NCBI RefSeq assembly: GCF_001619985.1
Contig: NW_017264201.1
Coordinates: forward strand, 992,001 to 1,056,000
Source: Xylona heveae TC161
Lineage: Eukaryota > Ascomycota > Xylonomycetes > Xylonales > Xylonaceae
DNA: 64,000 bases
Reading direction: 5' to 3'
The translations under genes were made by a program, and so were the position numbers. Positions 33,618-45,626 of the stretch are shown piece after piece. Numbering within the stretch: the first letter of the stretch is position 1; the number at the start of each line of letters is the position of its first letter. The notes beneath the pieces are model-generated. The model saw nothing but the letters and a program-made list of their open reading frames with translations, was not told the origin of the DNA and did no database searches.

Positions 33618-35800
33618 CTAGAACATGGTACCAAAAGAGCCGTCTGTTGGAATGGCCTTTCGGGGACTACCCTCGCCGTCTGTAGCGGGTTTGCGATGCC
33701 TGGTGTATAAAGTCAGTTTCCTCACCAGTCTTGAATTGTCATATGTTTGTTCACGGCGCAAACGAACCTAAATGTAAACCCAACAAACAAGCCCTTATTC
33801 ATCTTCTCGTCGCGGTCCGCCAGGCTTTCTATTGCCGCCTGCTTGTCATGCACCTCCTTGTATTTCGCCATGTCGGCCTCGCTGCTAAAGTCGTCGAAAT
33901 AGCCCGCATCAGTCTCGGAATCGAGCTCTGGCACAAACGGCGCACGTTGCGCTCGCAGTCTGTTCCAGTCGACTTCTGAAAAGTATGCATGCGAATGAAT
34001 CTCCTGGATACCTCGGAAACGAGAGGTTTTGGAGGCGACAAGCCGCGTGATGAGATCCCAGGTTCGGGGACTGAGAAAGTACGTAGGATCTTCGTACTCG
34101 GGTTTCCTGAGCACTTTGCGCCAGTGCTTGAGATTCTGCCACGTCTCGTCCACGGTAGCACCGGCAAAGGGAGGGTAGCCGGCAAGCGCCTCAAAGAGCA
34201 TACATCCCAGACTCCAATAATCCACGGTGAAATCATACTCCTCGCCTTTGAGCACCTCGGGAGCCATATAGTCGGGGGAACCGACAATGGATTTGGCATA
34301 ATTGACATCGCGCTCGCGGAGCGATCGGTAGCCTTCTCGTCGCTCGGCCGCGGAACGTTCCTCCATCGGTCTGCCAAAAGGCGCAGATAGGTTGCCCACT
34401 TCCTCGAGCTTAATGCGCATAGATTCAATCTTGACGGGGCTCAACATGCCCGCCGACAGACCAAAATCTGTGAGCTTGACATGCCCAGTGGAGTCGATAA
34501 GGAAGTTCTCGGGTTTGAGGTCGCGATGAATGTAGCCCAGTTGGTGCAGTGCGTCCACGCATGAGAACATTTCAGCAGTGTAGAAACGAGCATGACGGTT
34601 GTGAAGGACGCCAGTGTTGTTGAGAAGGGTACGGAAATCGCCTCCAGGCACGTATTCCTAGATGCTAATATTAGCATAAAACGTTCACCTGGGCCGGTAG
34701 GGGGCATTGCTTACCATAGCCAAGTAGATGCTCTTTTCGTCTTGAAAAGCGTAGAGGAGCTTTACGAGCCAGTCACTCTTGGCTGCGGTCAAGATATCTC
34801 GTTCCGTCAACACATGGCGAATTTCATCTAATTTAAAAAGCAGCTTTTTGCTCATCACTTTCAACGCGCACACTTCCTTGGTATCCTTCTTCTGCGCCAA
34901 AAAGACCTGACCGTATCCACCTTGACCGACCTGTGTAAGGATCTGGAAGTCGCCATGCCGAAGTCTAGTGCGCCGCTTCCGCAGAAAAGCTCTTTCTCTG
35001 CCAAGATATTTGTGTAACGCAGGTTCGTACTCTCCCGATGGAGTCGCCGGAGGGGCCGGATATTGTGCTTTAAATTGACCAAGTCGGTTCTGACGTGTGT
35101 GGACGTAGCTAAGGAGATCAAAGTAATAATCAAGGAAATCTGGTTTTTTACATGTTAGGGACGCTTCAAATTAGGTTAATTAGATCAATTAAAACTCACA
35201 TAACTGCGCAACGTTTGCCAAACGTTTCACAGAAGGTTTGTTCAGTTTCTCCAAGTCTTCCATAGAAATGCCACGCTGCGTCCCAAACCCTTTCCGAATA
35301 CTAGGGTCCGATTGCTCTCGAGGATGGTATAATTCCTGACGAGTAGCTGCGGCCTGACTCATTGCATAATTGTTATCCTTCCCTGACCTTGCTGTCTGAG
35401 GGGCGTTCTCCTTGTTCGATTTACGCGTCGGGCTATTTGGTGCCAGCTGGTAATCTCTCTGCAAAATGCTGTTCTCTCCGGCTCCATAGCCATTCTGTGG
35501 AACCGGAATGGCTGATTTCCCGGGCGAGCCTGGACGCACCAGCTTCGTTGGGCTTGACGGGGCACTGGGCATGAGCTTAAGCGCGCTGTCGAAGACGTGA
35601 GGCAGATCGTGAGCGCCGGGGGGCAGTGTGCTCTTGCTGGGACTCCCCTGCGGAGTCTGGGTCGGTGAAGTAAAGCCATGTGTCGGCGTATGTGGTCGAT
35701 CATACAACTGATTTCCGGAACGTGTATGAAGTAGAGGCGGAGGGGTTGGGAGGGCGAGATTGGGATTCAAGCCCAGTGGGGGCGGGGCATTGGCGGCCAT
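33618..35800 (-). CDS. sidB: NDR-family Ser/Thr kinase Dbf2/SidB
   Basis: Four exons, 35800-35200, 35139-34715, 34657-33768 and 33699-33618, give 665 residues. A Pro/Ser-rich N-terminus precedes the Mob-binding region (YFLDYYFDLLSYVHTRQNRL). The kinase domain shows GQGGYGQVF, the catalytic Lys in CALKVM, HRDLKPEN, DFGLS, an NDR-type insertion before the activation loop, SIVGSPDYMAPEVL, and the C-terminal extension with FVGFTFRHRKP. In the septation initiation/mitotic exit network this kinase with its Mob partner triggers cytokinesis and septum formation, and in Aspergillus conidiation. The start is the first ATG of the frame; an upstream in-frame TTG was ignored. The name follows the Aspergillus ortholog by family resemblance. 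Confidence 0.92.
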
Positions 35801-36999
35801 GATGACCTCGTCTTTAGGATGCTCCGGTCGACACGCCAACTCGGTCTCCAATCGTGTATAATATCAATCGTCAGTCGCTGTGATAGCAGGGATCGACGCG
35901 AAAACTCAAGAAAGATTGACAAGGCGAGGACTGATATTTGAAGAGTCGCCGAGTCTGTGGTATTGTTTAGAAGGATGGACCAAGCGCGGGTGGATGCAGG
36001 TACTGTGCAGGACTAGGACCTGGCCTTGCTCTTGGGGGATTTAATTTTAGTCTTGTGCGGCTGTGGGAGATGATCTGCGGGATCGGGATGCAGGTGGAGA
36101 CGTGAGATTTGAGACTTGTTGGCCTTGGATCGAAGCCAGCGGGGGTCCCATGGGATGGTGTGCATGTACCATGTCGCAGTCACTAATGGCCAGTAGTCAA
36201 CCATTAAGTCACTCTGAGAACACGTCGCCAGGGATTTCGTTGCCACAGCAACACAACAAACCCCACCACCAGACGACACGAGCATCCACATTTCTCCCCT
36301 TTTCTTTGACAACCCAAGCTGATCGTATCATACTAACGCAACTCATCTAGCCTCCCCGAGCGATGCCAAATGAGCCATCTACTTGGAGTAAGCTGACGAC
36401 ACAAAACAAGGTAATCCATTCCAGGCCAACTGTCGTCTGTGTAGCATGATTCGTCCGTGGGCATTCTCGTCTAAAATGATCGTCATCAGGGATGTATAAC
36501 GACTCAGGCTTCAGGTCACAGATCTCATAGTTACCCAAAGTAAGATTACTCATCTATCGCCAGAAAGTCCATCAGACAGAACGGAAACGTTTGAATGGCA
36601 ACTATGCAGATGCAGCGATAGAGAATAATATCGTATATCAAAGATGGAATCTTTCCGTAAGACAAAAATTCAAACGCGGAGATATCGATGCATGTATGAA
36701 ACAAAGGAAACGTCATATCAAGTGTGCTGCCTCAATTTGTAGGGGAATCGGACATATATTATTCAATGCATTTTCTTAATAGCATCCTCAGCCTTGTCCA
36801 AATTGCCTCGGCTTCACGATGATTCGGTGTGAACGCGTCGCGCGTATAGTAGAACGCGCTGGTGTGATCGTATTGCCACTGGCCATTCTGAGCATCATGT
36901 TCCTTCAAAGCCAATGTCTTCAAAGCAGCAAATGCTCATGTTACAGACGTGAAAAATATCTACTATTATACCGGCCAGTAGGGCCTTAGACTGGACGGA
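35801..36999. other. Divergent intergenic between kinase and rec8
   Basis: 1.2 kb with no complete gene. A coding-like fragment lies on the minus strand at about 36770-36938 and is listed separately. A 68-codon frame at 36347-36553 has no recognisable family. Confidence 0.5.
36770..36938 (-). other. Coding-like fragment, unassigned
   Basis: Read on the minus strand, about 52 codons give ordered protein-like sequence including EHDAQNGQWQYDHTSAFYYT and RDAFTPNHREAEAIW, up to a stop codon. There is no start codon; an AG acceptor-like site lies at its 5' side. It could be the last exon of a small gene overlapping the rec8 leader, or a relic. I do not recognise a family. Confidence 0.35.
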
Positions 37000-39581
37000 A
37001 TGTTTTACAGTCACGAGAGTAAGCTGCGGGCGTTGCCATCTTTACAATTGACCTGCCATCCAGAATGCCTCAGTACTGACTACACAAGTCCTGACCTCGC
37101 GGAAGCACGGCGTCGCCACAGTCTGGTAAGTATCATCATGGCAGAGGAGCCGAAGCCAATAGGTCTGCTGATAGTTCAAGGCTTGTGGCCACACTCGGGT
37201 CAAAATCCGTATCCAAGAAGGTCAATCGAAAGGCCATTCTAGAGGTCAACGTGAGCAAAGCATGCGAGACGATCCTTGCACCAGAGGCCCCGATGGCACT
37301 GCGGCTGCAGAGCCACCTGATGTACGTTGGAAGATCATGCCTGGTGTCTACCTAGTCTCCATCCGGTTTCAGCTTTCCACTCACTGCTTGCAGGTACGGA
37401 GTGTCTCGGGTCTATTCCCAGCAATGCGGCTACGTGCTTGCGGATGCACAAAATGCTCAGAACAATATGCGAACCATGTTTCGCGTGTTCAAGACAGCTC
37501 AGTTGGATCCTGATGCTGGAAAGGCCAGGTAGAATGGCGTGCGATGAGATAAGGATAAAAACTAATCGGATAATCCTAGACCAGATCAGTTGACCCTGCA
37601 AGACGATCCGGCATTTCTGCCTGATCTCCTCTTGCCAGAATTCGATCTTGATCTCTCCAGATTGGACATTACATCCTCTCTAGCATCGCAGTCTTTGAGC
37701 TCTGCATCGCCTCATTCGCGCCTTTCCAGCCAATCGAGCATTGCGGACAATGGACTCCCAGCTTTAGTTATTCCGACTTCTGACACAGCCGACGTGGCTG
37801 GTGGCATCGGAGGTTTTATTCATGCAGATATTATTGCCGATAACATAGAAGGCAGGGCTGGAAGGGGCATGGACCAGCTGTCTCGTCTAGACGAGGACAC
37901 CGGATTTCTACCCGATGTCGATTTTGAATTTGACGCCGAAGGTAATGTAGTAGAGCTTGGCGGTGGCGGAAGAGCATCTGCACCACAAACACCTCAGCGT
38001 CAAAGGACACTAGCTCCAGTCTCGACTGGTGCGAGCAGCCGCGTGAGACGTGAACATTTAGAGGGCCAGCTACAGGCTGCTCAGGTAGTGAGTTTGACTC
38101 CGTCATCCCCCAGGTGCAAATGGATTTATGACTGACATCCCAAAGCTCGGTGGTCCAATGGAGCTTGATTACGGTATTCAGACTGGCGATGAACTTTTTC
38201 TCCCTGAAGATGTCGAGCCATTTCCACCTCTGCTCACCGCTGACGAGGCCGCTGACGAGGCCGCCGCAGAAGGCGAGCTAAATCAATTACAAGTCGCCGA
38301 ACCAGAGGAAGCAGCTGCACCCAACGCGCGCAGACCGTCTATGCGCAGAGGAAGGCAGAGAAAGGCATTCAGGATGGATGAAGCCATTGAAATTCGCAAC
38401 GCAGAGCTTGCATGCTGGAACGATGAATACATTCCAAACATGGCTGCCGCAAATACACACAAGCAGAACCGGAGAGATCATGTTCAAGCAAGACTGAACG
38501 CATCGTTCTGGGTGTTTGGCTGCGGACTTGGCGGTATCGGGCATATTCTCGATTTATCAAACACCCGGGGATCACGAGATCTTTTCGCCGGCGATTATCT
38601 TCGAGAAGCTTTGTTAGGAGAGCGCTCTGCTTCAACAAGTCGGAAACGTCCTTGGGAGCGGGACGACGAGACACAATCAGAAGACGAGCACCGGCGGTCC
38701 CGTCTTCGTCAGGATATTGATGACCAAGTAGGGCGTGCAGGGGAGCCTCTTCTCGATGAAGACGGTATGCTTGCTCTTGGCGATCAAGAGGTAAGATTGC
38801 ACTTCTCAAATGCAGAAGACATTCATTAATGAGGGGCTTTTCTTTTCAGGGAATTGAGCTTGGTCGTGAGGCATTCCCTGTCGAAGAAGGGCACTCCTCA
38901 ATGATGCCTTGGAACATCGGCTCTTCCCTTCCCGGTTCGCGCCAGGGTTCGACTCGTGGTCAAGGCGGTTCGAGCATGATTGGTGGCTTCAGAACCAGTG
39001 GGCCAAGCTCCATTGGCGGATTCGAGATGGGGTTTGCTGGATCACGAGGATCATTCTCAAGAGGCCTGACTAGGAGAGGGAGCAGACTCCCCAGCGCTAG
39101 CCCTCTGCTCGGTCGTGGCCGTCATGGTGGACTTGAACGATTATCCAGTCTTGAGCTTCCAGAGATCGATCCAGAAGTGGAAGGCGACCTCACTCTCGGC
39201 GGTCCAGAACCTATGGACTTGGATCTCAACGAGGCCCAAAGAGGATTTGAGCTGGAGATGCCAGTTGCGACACAGTCGCAATGGCTTGCAGAGACGCTTG
39301 ACAATGAGAGTTTTAATTTTCTCGATTTTGTCAAAGAGAAACTGCGCAACACGAGAGAGGCGACTCATGATGAAGAGGAAGACGAGCTATCTGAGGACTT
39401 TCGACCGCCCGGGGTCAACCATGTTGCGTTTGACGAATTACTTCCACCTGCCGAACATACCAAGGTCGTTGCAGCACAAGCTTTGCTGCACACGCTCTCG
39501 CTGGCAACCAGGAATCTTATTTCCTTAAGGCAGGACACGGGATACGGCGAGATTAGAATCTCCATTATTGGGAATAATTAG
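37000..39581 (+). CDS. rec8: Meiotic cohesin kleisin Rec8
   Basis: Seven exons: 37000-37018, 37089-37125, 37181-37321, 37394-37528, 37580-38087, 38146-38790 and 38850-39581, about 732 residues. The N-terminus MFYSHEILTSRKHGVATVWL with LVATLGSK is the Smc3-binding Rad21/Rec8 domain, extended by GVSRVYSQQCGYVLADAQNA. The middle is disordered and acidic; the C-terminus (VVAAQALLHTLSLATRNLIS) is the winged-helix Smc1-binding domain. Rec8 replaces Rad21 in meiosis and holds sister chromatids at centromeres. Exons 1 and 2 are only 19 and 37 bases, so an automatic gene model could easily miss them. The fifth exon could end at 38084 or 38087; GTGAGT at 38088 is the better donor. All frames are intact. 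Confidence 0.88.
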
Positions 39582-39935
39582 ACTCGTCCATTTCGCCATC
39601 AACGACCCATGCCAGTTTGACTGCTTGGAAGAAGAAGCCCAGTCTTTTAATTGCTCTCCATGCCATTTGAGGCCCGGCAAAGACGATACATTGGCATATT
39701 GCGCCGAGGTCTGAATCCAGGCTCCAACTTTTAGCTTTATGCATATCCTTTGAACGTTTTAGTCTCGAAACGGGATCCCGAATGACAACAACTGACGCCA
39801 GAATATAAAATAACGCTTTACGGGCAACGAAAACATACCTTTATCAAATTTCGCTATATATTGGCTTATACCCAGAAGTTATCTTGCGCTATATCTTTGT
39901 CTCGTTTCTTTTGCTATATTCGGCTTTTTTCTTCT

Positions 39936-39936
<1 letters not shown>

Positions 39937-39975
<39 letters not shown>

Positions 39976-39977
39976 TC
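39937..39977. repeat. CTTT microsatellite
   Basis: About ten uninterrupted CTTT units. Confidence 0.9.
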
Positions 39978-40693
39978 CGTTTCCTCTTCACTGAGCATCA
40001 CCACTTCGTTCGATATACCCAACGGTACTTTTGGCCATATTTTCGCAATTTGCATAGACTCGAAAATCCATAAAAGCGATGGCGTTGAAAGATGTAGGAT
40101 CTTTGTGATTTAGCTGCACTGTATAGCTTTTGAATAGAGCTCGGATTTCTTTTTTCCGGGCGTCTTTGGATTGGGCGTTCGCTGTGATAAATGATGGATG
40201 ATTGAACAGTGCACGCTTTGCTTGCTTGCTTTCAAATTCGGAGAAAAATGGATAATAATTGCAATGAGACATGAGACAGTCAGAGGGTATCAACAATACT
40301 TGAACAATGAGGAACAAAACAAACAAACAAACTCAACAAACGGGCTGAAAGAAATATAAGGGGAAATAAAGCAGAAGAAAAAGAAAGTGCCGCGTGGCTC
40401 AACCGTCTAAAGTTACTCTCGTATCGCATTTACACCCGCTTCGTCTCAAACGTAACATGGAATTCGTAAAGTCATAGACCCGTAAACCTGTAAATCCGCA
40501 GATCCGTAAACCGTAAATCCTTAGATCCATAGATCCGTAAATCAAATAAAATGCCGTACTTCGTACTGACTTTCAAACGTCAAATCCGCTTTCGCTGTCG
40601 TGAAACCTTGCATAGAATGTAGCCGCGAGACTAAACCGTTTTCGACGGGGGGAAAAACCAAAAAAAAATAAATAAATAAAATAAAATGAAATG

Positions 40694-40726
<33 letters not shown>
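40694..40726. repeat. Homopolymer run of 33 A
   Basis: Uninterrupted A on the plus strand, lying 34 bases past the stop codon of the minus-strand CNL1-like gene, where it reads as T. Confidence 0.9.
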
Positions 40727-40729
<3 letters not shown>

Positions 40730-40759
40730 TGTCGTGGTCGCACTTCTGCTGAAGACGCA

Positions 40760-41390
40760 TTACCTGCCGACTCTCCTATCCAGCGCCTCGACTCGGGAGC
40801 GAAACCCCTTGACAATGTCGCGGATATGTCGCACTTTATCGAACTCGACCTCGAGCTCGTCAATCTGGCGGAGGATATCGCGGAACCGCGCGATTTCGGC
40901 GTCCGCGTGGGCCATGGCATTCGATGCGCGGCCGTATTGCGCTTGTGTGGCGATTTGTGTTTGGGCTGTTAACTATATCGTATATCAAAGGTTTATTGTT
41001 AGCCTTGAGTGATACACTCTGCGAGTAGGGTCGGGGACCGGAGGGGTGTAAAAGAAAGAAGGATAAATAAACAAAGAAACAATGACAAGAAATAAGAGAA
41101 AGAAGAGTAATAACCATTTGCACTCTTGCTTGAATCGCAGCCATGAGTCGATCAAAATGCGCCGCGAGCACGCTGAGACTGCCTGGGTCTAAAAGCAATC
41201 TCCCGCCTCCGCCGCTGGACGCGTTACTGGTTGTTGCGCGCGACGACGATGTCGACGATGCGCGACCTCGCCCCGCTCCAGCTTGTGAAAGCGCAATTTG
41301 TTGATGGCGTCGGAGGATTTGGACCTCGTCTGGGGACAGGCCGAGACGGTTATCCGGGATCGAGGATGGCGCGGGCGGCGCGGGCGGCAT
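40760..41390 (-). CDS. BLOC-1 complex subunit CNL1-like
   Basis: Two exons, 41390-41115 and 40972-40760, give 162 residues. The start is fixed by an in-frame stop 16 codons upstream. A Pro/Ser-rich N-terminus with LSPDEVQILRRHQQIALSQ is followed by a long helix (LSVLAAHFDRLMAAIQARV) and a coiled coil containing ADAEIARFRDILRQIDELEV and RHIRDIVKGFRSRVEAL. This matches the fungal CNL1 subunit of the BLOC-1 complex, which acts on endosomes in Rab5/Vps21 turnover. The acceptor at 40973 rather than 40967 keeps the frame. GTAATG at the stop codon could be another donor, so a short further exon is possible. Confidence 0.68.
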
Positions 41391-43460
41391 TGCGGCTGTT
41401 GCTGCTGTTGCTGCTGTTGCTGCTGCTCGCAGCGGTCAGGTTGTCTCGTGGAGTGTACGAGTAACGCATGCTAGGAGTCTGAATTGAGAGCGTCGACGCC
41501 TGAAATGGACGCGACGAGTTATGTTTGGTTTTTCCGTTGGTTTTATTTGGGTTGGTGTAGGTGTTATTTGAGGGATTCGCGCGACGGGTTGTCTGCTGCG
41601 CTCATGGTGGTTCGAGGAGTTTGGCTTTTTATCTTGATTGAGTTGCCGGTCCGGAGATGGCCCTGTCGTGAGGCAGGTAATACTGGGTTGATGATCTAAC
41701 GCTGCGTCGCGCGTTACTGTCGTAACTTGGTGCTTGCGAAGAGATGGATAGAAAAAAGAAAATGTAGCTGCAGACAGACGGGCAGACGGTATGCAAAAAT
41801 GATTGTGATTTGAGTAGAGCGGTAGCGTGGTAGCGTGATAGCGTGGGGTTCGCGGGCGATCTGCAAGGAAGCTAATATAGCTCTAGACGCGCTCTGAGGG
41901 GGGAAGTCTATATGCCAGGCGTTTGTGTATATATGTCTAGCTCTTTAAAGAAACGAGTGAACTGAAGAGAAAGCCAAGAAGGCGGGGAAAAGTGTTTCGT
42001 GACCGTGGTTCGCGTTGTACGATGGGGTGTTGTGTGTGCTTCTGTTTCTGTGTTTGCTTCTTTCTCGGCGCAATGAGTGAGAAAGTGGATGTTGTGTCGG
42101 GGATGGTTGAAATGGTGGTGTGCATGAAAGATGTCCTCCCGTAGTCAGGTTCCCTTGTCTTCCACTTTCACTCCCCCATTGTCGGGTGTCCCGTGCAATG
42201 CGCGTGTCAATAGTTTGGGTTTGCCTTGCATATCAAGACTGCATAAAGATTTATCTGGCATTCTGCATGTTTGGAATTCTTTTCTCAATAGCGCTGTTTC
42301 ATTCATTTGCTTTATTGCTGAAGCATAAGATCTAGGAAATGACTTGTTGGGATTCCATTAGAATTGTTTCGGTTTACATGGTATTTTGTCAGTTATCTGA
42401 TTATTCACATGAATGCATAATTCCTGCACAAACATAGATGTTCAAACCTATGCTCTTCTCGACTGGAAAGATATGTTTGCAATTGCCCTTGGATCCACAA
42501 AAAAAGGACTCAAAGGGGGATTATTTCCAAAGTAGATTTGCTCTGAGGATATTGAACTGCATTTGTGTTCTACACTTGGGGGGAAATAGCAAGTCAGTAT
42601 ACCTTAAATCCTATTGTACAGAAAGGCTCTTTAAGAGTCTGACCCGGCTAGATTGCTTTTGTGGGGTGTCATCCTCAATGGGGAAGGTGCTTCACGGGAA
42701 AGAAAGTCACGAGGAGTCATAGTAGGCATTTCTTCTGTCTTTGAGCATCTGCGGCCAGAAGCTGAGACAAACTGTGGCACAGCATATCTACCTACCTGAG
42801 GTAGGATGACTTTGCTAGAAGACCTTCCCAAAAACTTACTTTGCGATGATTGCTCCAACGTAGCCTGGCGGATACCCCACTGACGGAGACAAGCGGAGAA
42901 AAGGGCTCGGCCGAGGTCCATCAGCCCAACCTAATGATAATGTTGCCCAATATATCCTATGTAACGTCGATGCCAATAAGATAAATGATTTATGGTCAGG
43001 GGCATTCGGATCTCGGAAAATCTAGGGTTCCTCCGGACATATGGATGATTTCATACGGGAAACCGACCGAGATGGGAAAAGTGCATGAAAGCTCCATCAT
43101 GACGATGATGGGGAAAGTTTGAACGCTGACAATCGATAAGATTAGATAAATCCCGAAAGCAAACGGATCAAACGGCAGCGGCAATGCAAGTCGGCAAGGG
43201 TTCCTAGACGAAATAAAAACGTCATAATCTGTCCAATGGCTCAATAGTAGGGAGGTAATGCATCATGGTGGCAGAAGTTCCAATCGACGATGAGCTCGGA
43301 GTTTTTCCGGACAGGGCTGTGTCCGATGGTGATATCAGTCCTTTTAGAAATGAATTGGTGAACAACTCTATTTCAAGTGCCATTGCCCTCGTAATTCATT
43401 CCCATTTCATATAGTTCATTTTCTTTTTGATACGCAATTGAAACTCCTCAACTTTCCAAT
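41391..43460. other. Divergent intergenic
   Basis: About 2 kb without a supported gene. It begins with CAG/CAA-type repeats of the CNL1-like leader (plus-strand CTG runs near 41397-41432). Small frames here lack family resemblance. Confidence 0.55.
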
Positions 43461-44935
43461 ATGAGTGCCACGCAGAGAGTCCAAGACCCGCATCCAGTCG
43501 CCCGCAACTATGGTGCCTATCAGAATGAAATTTATGCGCGGGGCACGTTAGACAATATCAAGCCCACCGTGACTACAGATCCGAATAAATTAGAAGAGCA
43601 GGCGAAGAAGCATCTGCCAGCGACAAGCTACAATTATGTTGCGGGCGGAGCGGGCGAGCGGGCCACGATGGATGCTAACCGCCTAGCATTCAGACAATGG
43701 AAGGTAATTTCTCGTCTTTTCCCCCGTTCAACCCCTCGCCGTCCATCAATTGCACATTTCAAATCCTTGAAGCTCCGTGCACGACAAATCTAACGCTGTA
43801 GTAATAGCTCGTCCCCCGTATGCTCCGCGACACGACTCACCGAGATGTGACCGTGGAGCTGTTCGGCAAGAAATATGATAGCCCGCTCCTGGTGGCACCT
43901 GTAGGTGTGCAAGTCATCTTCAATGAAGACAAGGAGACTGGTGTCGCCGAGGTGGCTTCGCAGCTCGGCGTGCCATACATTACTAGTTCCGCATCGAGCT
44001 CGAGCATGGAGGAGATTGCACAAGCAAACGGTGCAGGGCCACGATGGTATCAACTTTACTGGCCACAAGACAACGACATTACTATTTCTGTCAGTCATTC
44101 ACTTCAAATCTTTTATCCAATTGAACACATAAACTGATCCCAACCCAGCTCCTGAACCGCGCTAAGAAAGCCGGCTACGAAGTCCTCGTCGTGACGCTCG
44201 ATACATGGGCACTCTCGTGGCGTCCATGGGACCTGGATGAAGCATATGTGCCCTTTCTCAAGGGCATCGGCGACCAGGCCGGCTTCACCGACCCGGTATT
44301 CCGCAAGAAATTTGCCGAAAAGCACGGCAAGGAGATTGAGGACGACATTCTGACCGCGTCGAAGGAATGGGCGGGCCATATCTTCTCCGGCGCAGCGCAC
44401 ACGTGGGATCAGATTGATCTGCTGAAGAAACACTGGGACGGTCCCATTGTCCTCAAGGGTATTCAGCATGTCGACGATGCCCGTCTGGCTGTGGAAAAGG
44501 GCGTGGACGGTATCGTCGTCAGCAACCACGGCGGCCGGCAGCTTGATGGCGCAGTCGGCAGTCTCGATGTGCTCCCCGAGATTGTGGATGCCGTGGGCGA
44601 CAAACTGACAGTACTGTTCGATTCGGGCATTCGTACCGGTGTCGACATCATCAAGGCCCTTTCGCTCGGCGCTAAAGGTGTCTTGATTGGCAGGCCATGG
44701 GTCTATGGTCTTGCCGTGGGTGGAAAGCTAGGCGCAAAGGACGCTCTCCGCGGATTGTTGGCGGTAAGTGTGCACTCGTGGTCCCAAAAGCTTTACAATC
44801 TAATCATTTTTCTCTTTTTCTTCGTAGGATCTCGACCAAAGTATGGGTCTCGCTGGCATCCAAAACATTTCTGAATGCAAGAGGTCCATGGTCCGCCGCG
44901 TGCAGTATCCCGGCGATGTCAAATCAAGCAATTAG
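43461..44935 (+). CDS. FMN-dependent 2-hydroxy-acid dehydrogenase (lactate monooxygenase/oxidase-like)
   Basis: Four exons, 43461-43703, 43808-44089, 44149-44763 and 44828-44935, give 415 residues. All joins are phase 0. It shows the TIM-barrel family features: YNYVAGGAGERATMDANRLAF, LVAPVGVQVIFNEDKETG, YITSSASSSSMEEIA, WYQLYWPQD, ALSWRPWDLDEAYVPFLKGI, the FMN Lys in GPIVLKGIQ, the catalytic base SNHGGRQLDG, and DSGIRTGVDIIKALSLGAKG. It oxidises an L-2-hydroxy acid to the oxo acid, or decarboxylates lactate to acetate in the monooxygenase group; its closer likeness seems to be to lactate 2-monooxygenase. No heme b2 domain is present, so it is not a flavocytochrome b2. Confidence 0.88.
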
Positions 44936-45626
44936 ATTTACGATATCCAATAAGTTAGATTTATAATATTACTTTTTTCTTTTTTCTTCATCTTCTAAAT
45001 TGATTCAATCCATCTTCTTACAAGGAGCTTTTGGTGCCACTATATAGCAGTTACCGGAGGGTTTTAAATTGGCTGAGGCCAATCGGCCCAACCGACCACC
45101 ATATATATGAAGGGGCGGGGGGGTTTTGAACTTAATGCTGTAGATGATTATTTTGTTAACATTATTCAGATATAACATGAAGCACGCTAGCCATGGCTTT
45201 TGTGAGATCAAATTGCAAGATTTCTGGTGAAAACACAAGTTTTTGCACACAAAGTACATAACTGCGCTAGTTTGATAGTATTTGCCCTTCTTCTAACAAC
45301 GATTAAAGACGTCTTCTTTATTTCTAGAACGCTTTATATCCCTCGCCGGGGGTACTCATGCTCGATATGGCAAAAAAAGAAGAAGAAGAATTAACTAAAT
45401 GGGTGTATACAAATGCCAGGAGTCAAAGGACCTCATAATGAAATAGCGGTAAGCAACCCAGAAACCCCACATTCTGTGCCGGACTCTACCACAAAAGAAA
45501 AAAGGTAGTATATTCAAAATGCATGGTATTTATGCAGCCGTCGTAAAAATGGACTCATAAAATAGACCAAAAAGAAAATAACATAACAAAAAAAGAAACA
45601 AGCTTCTAGGGTCTAGAGTCTACAGT
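44936..45626. other. Convergent intergenic
   Basis: About 690 bases, AT-rich, no supported gene. It holds the 3' flanks of the flavoprotein and permease genes. Confidence 0.6.

Larger units (their letters stand above)
39582..40759. other. Convergent intergenic with microsatellite and poly(A)
   Basis: No supported gene. It contains a CTTT microsatellite at about 39937-39977, a series of GTAAATCCG/TAGATCC-like words at 40480-40545, and 33 A at 40694-40726. Confidence 0.6.

Noticed and set aside
38940-38960. GGTTCGA-like B box as a second tRNA
   Set aside because: It lies inside a conserved rec8 exon and no cloverleaf forms around it.
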